64,000 bases of DNA, from the NCBI RefSeq assembly GCF_022369435.1, contig NZ_CP059597.1, forward strand, positions 868,001 to 932,000, written 5' to 3'. Numbering within the stretch: the first letter of the stretch is position 1; the number at the start of each line of letters is the position of its first letter. Source of the stretch: Campylobacter sp. RM10537 (GTDB lineage Bacteria; Campylobacterota; Campylobacteria; Campylobacterales; Campylobacteraceae). The notes beneath the pieces were generated by a model. It ran no database searches, was not told the origin of the DNA, and saw only the letters and a list, made by a program, of their open reading frames with translations. Shown here piece after piece: positions 63,872-64,000 of the stretch. A program made the translations under genes and the position numbers.

Positions 63872-64000
63872 ATAAAACCTTCAAGCATTTTTAAGCCCAC
63901 TTCATTACCCAAAACACTATCACAAGCTCTTTCAGGATGTGGCATAAGACCAAAAATCTTTTTATTTTCATCGCAAATTCCAGCAATATCACAAAGAGAA
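63868..64000 (-). CDS. purQ: Phosphoribosylformylglycinamidine synthase PurQ subunit, C-terminal fragment
   Basis: The last 44 codons of a gene that enters from the right edge. The visible ending reads IFGLMPHPERACD, then LGNEVGLKMLEGF before TGA. This holds the catalytic His and Glu (HPE) of the class I glutamine amidotransferase domain. PurQ supplies ammonia for step four of purine synthesis. It overlaps the next gene by 4 bp. Confidence 0.9.
   Translation of the reverse strand, partial: SLCDIAGICDENKKIFGLMPHPERACDSVLGNEVGLKMLEGFM

Noticed and set aside
1-64000. Phase-variable poly-G/C tracts, as common in Campylobacter surface loci
   Set aside because: No run of eight or more G or C was seen anywhere. 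Runs of A or T are frequent but fit the base composition.

Overview
The window is AT-rich, densely packed chromosomal DNA from a thermotolerant Campylobacter (Campylobacterota) close to C. jejuni. The evidence is the CetABC energy-taxis system, the four-subunit 2-oxoglutarate:acceptor oxidoreductase OorDABC, an Omp50-type porin, the PetABC bc1 complex and CcoI/Rho adjacency. Gene order also matches, from memory, two blocks of C. jejuni NCTC 11168: Cj1155c-Cj1204c (positions 1-37718) and Cj0550-Cj0514 (37807-64000, opposite orientation to the reference). Sequence divergence and several missing genes suggest a different species of the jejuni/lari/upsaliensis/hepaticus group. This species call is an inference.

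Layout. 1-3177: start of ccoI, then rho and dnaX. 3178-7762: copper ATPase, its small metallochaperone, a zinc/cation exporter and a split ThrE-type exporter. 7886-10828: small periplasmic protein, Omp50 porin, cyclophilin, YebC. 10941-11587: paired SMR transporters. 11594-19014: one long leftward run (argS, tatA, gmk, acidic repeat protein, fliR, ABC ATPase, tsf, rpsB). 19131-26496: cfa, petABC, ArsB-family permease, mnmG. 26588-29098: cetB, cetA, cetC. 29362-36741: dctA, an outer-membrane barrel, pit, pseudo-dihydroorotase, gpsA, gatB. 36844-37718: small membrane protein and atpB. A rearrangement junction follows at 37719-37806. 37807-40844: flagellar cap genes flaG-fliD-fliS plus a FliT-like ORF. 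40997-48798: a nine-gene run with haem, prolyl-tRNA and isoprenoid genes (ubiD, hemC, fxsA, proS, hemA, prenyl synthase and others). 48912-51755: oorDABC. 51756-52432: the only large non-coding gap. 52433-59009: AsmA-like protein, mltG, then flgB-flgC-fliE-pbp behind a clear sigma-54 promoter. 59006-64000: small membrane protein, rhodanese, htpG, crcB, plsC, an SH3-domain protein and the end of purQ.

Compared with the remembered C. jejuni order, ldh and a DedA gene (7763-7885), luxS/metEF (36742-36843), sucCD-mdh-icd (51756-52432) and Cj0520-Cj0523 (at 59434-59443) are absent from their usual places. This fits metabolic reduction or relocation.

No tRNA, rRNA, CRISPR, insertion sequence, prophage or long homopolymeric G tract was seen. 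I do not see a convincing undescribed multi-gene system. The best leads are a passenger-less inverse-autotransporter-like barrel after dctA, a structured rpsB leader, a candidate FliT chaperone, a dead dihydroorotase, a 4 x 54-bp perfect tandem repeat, and the structured gap after oorD.
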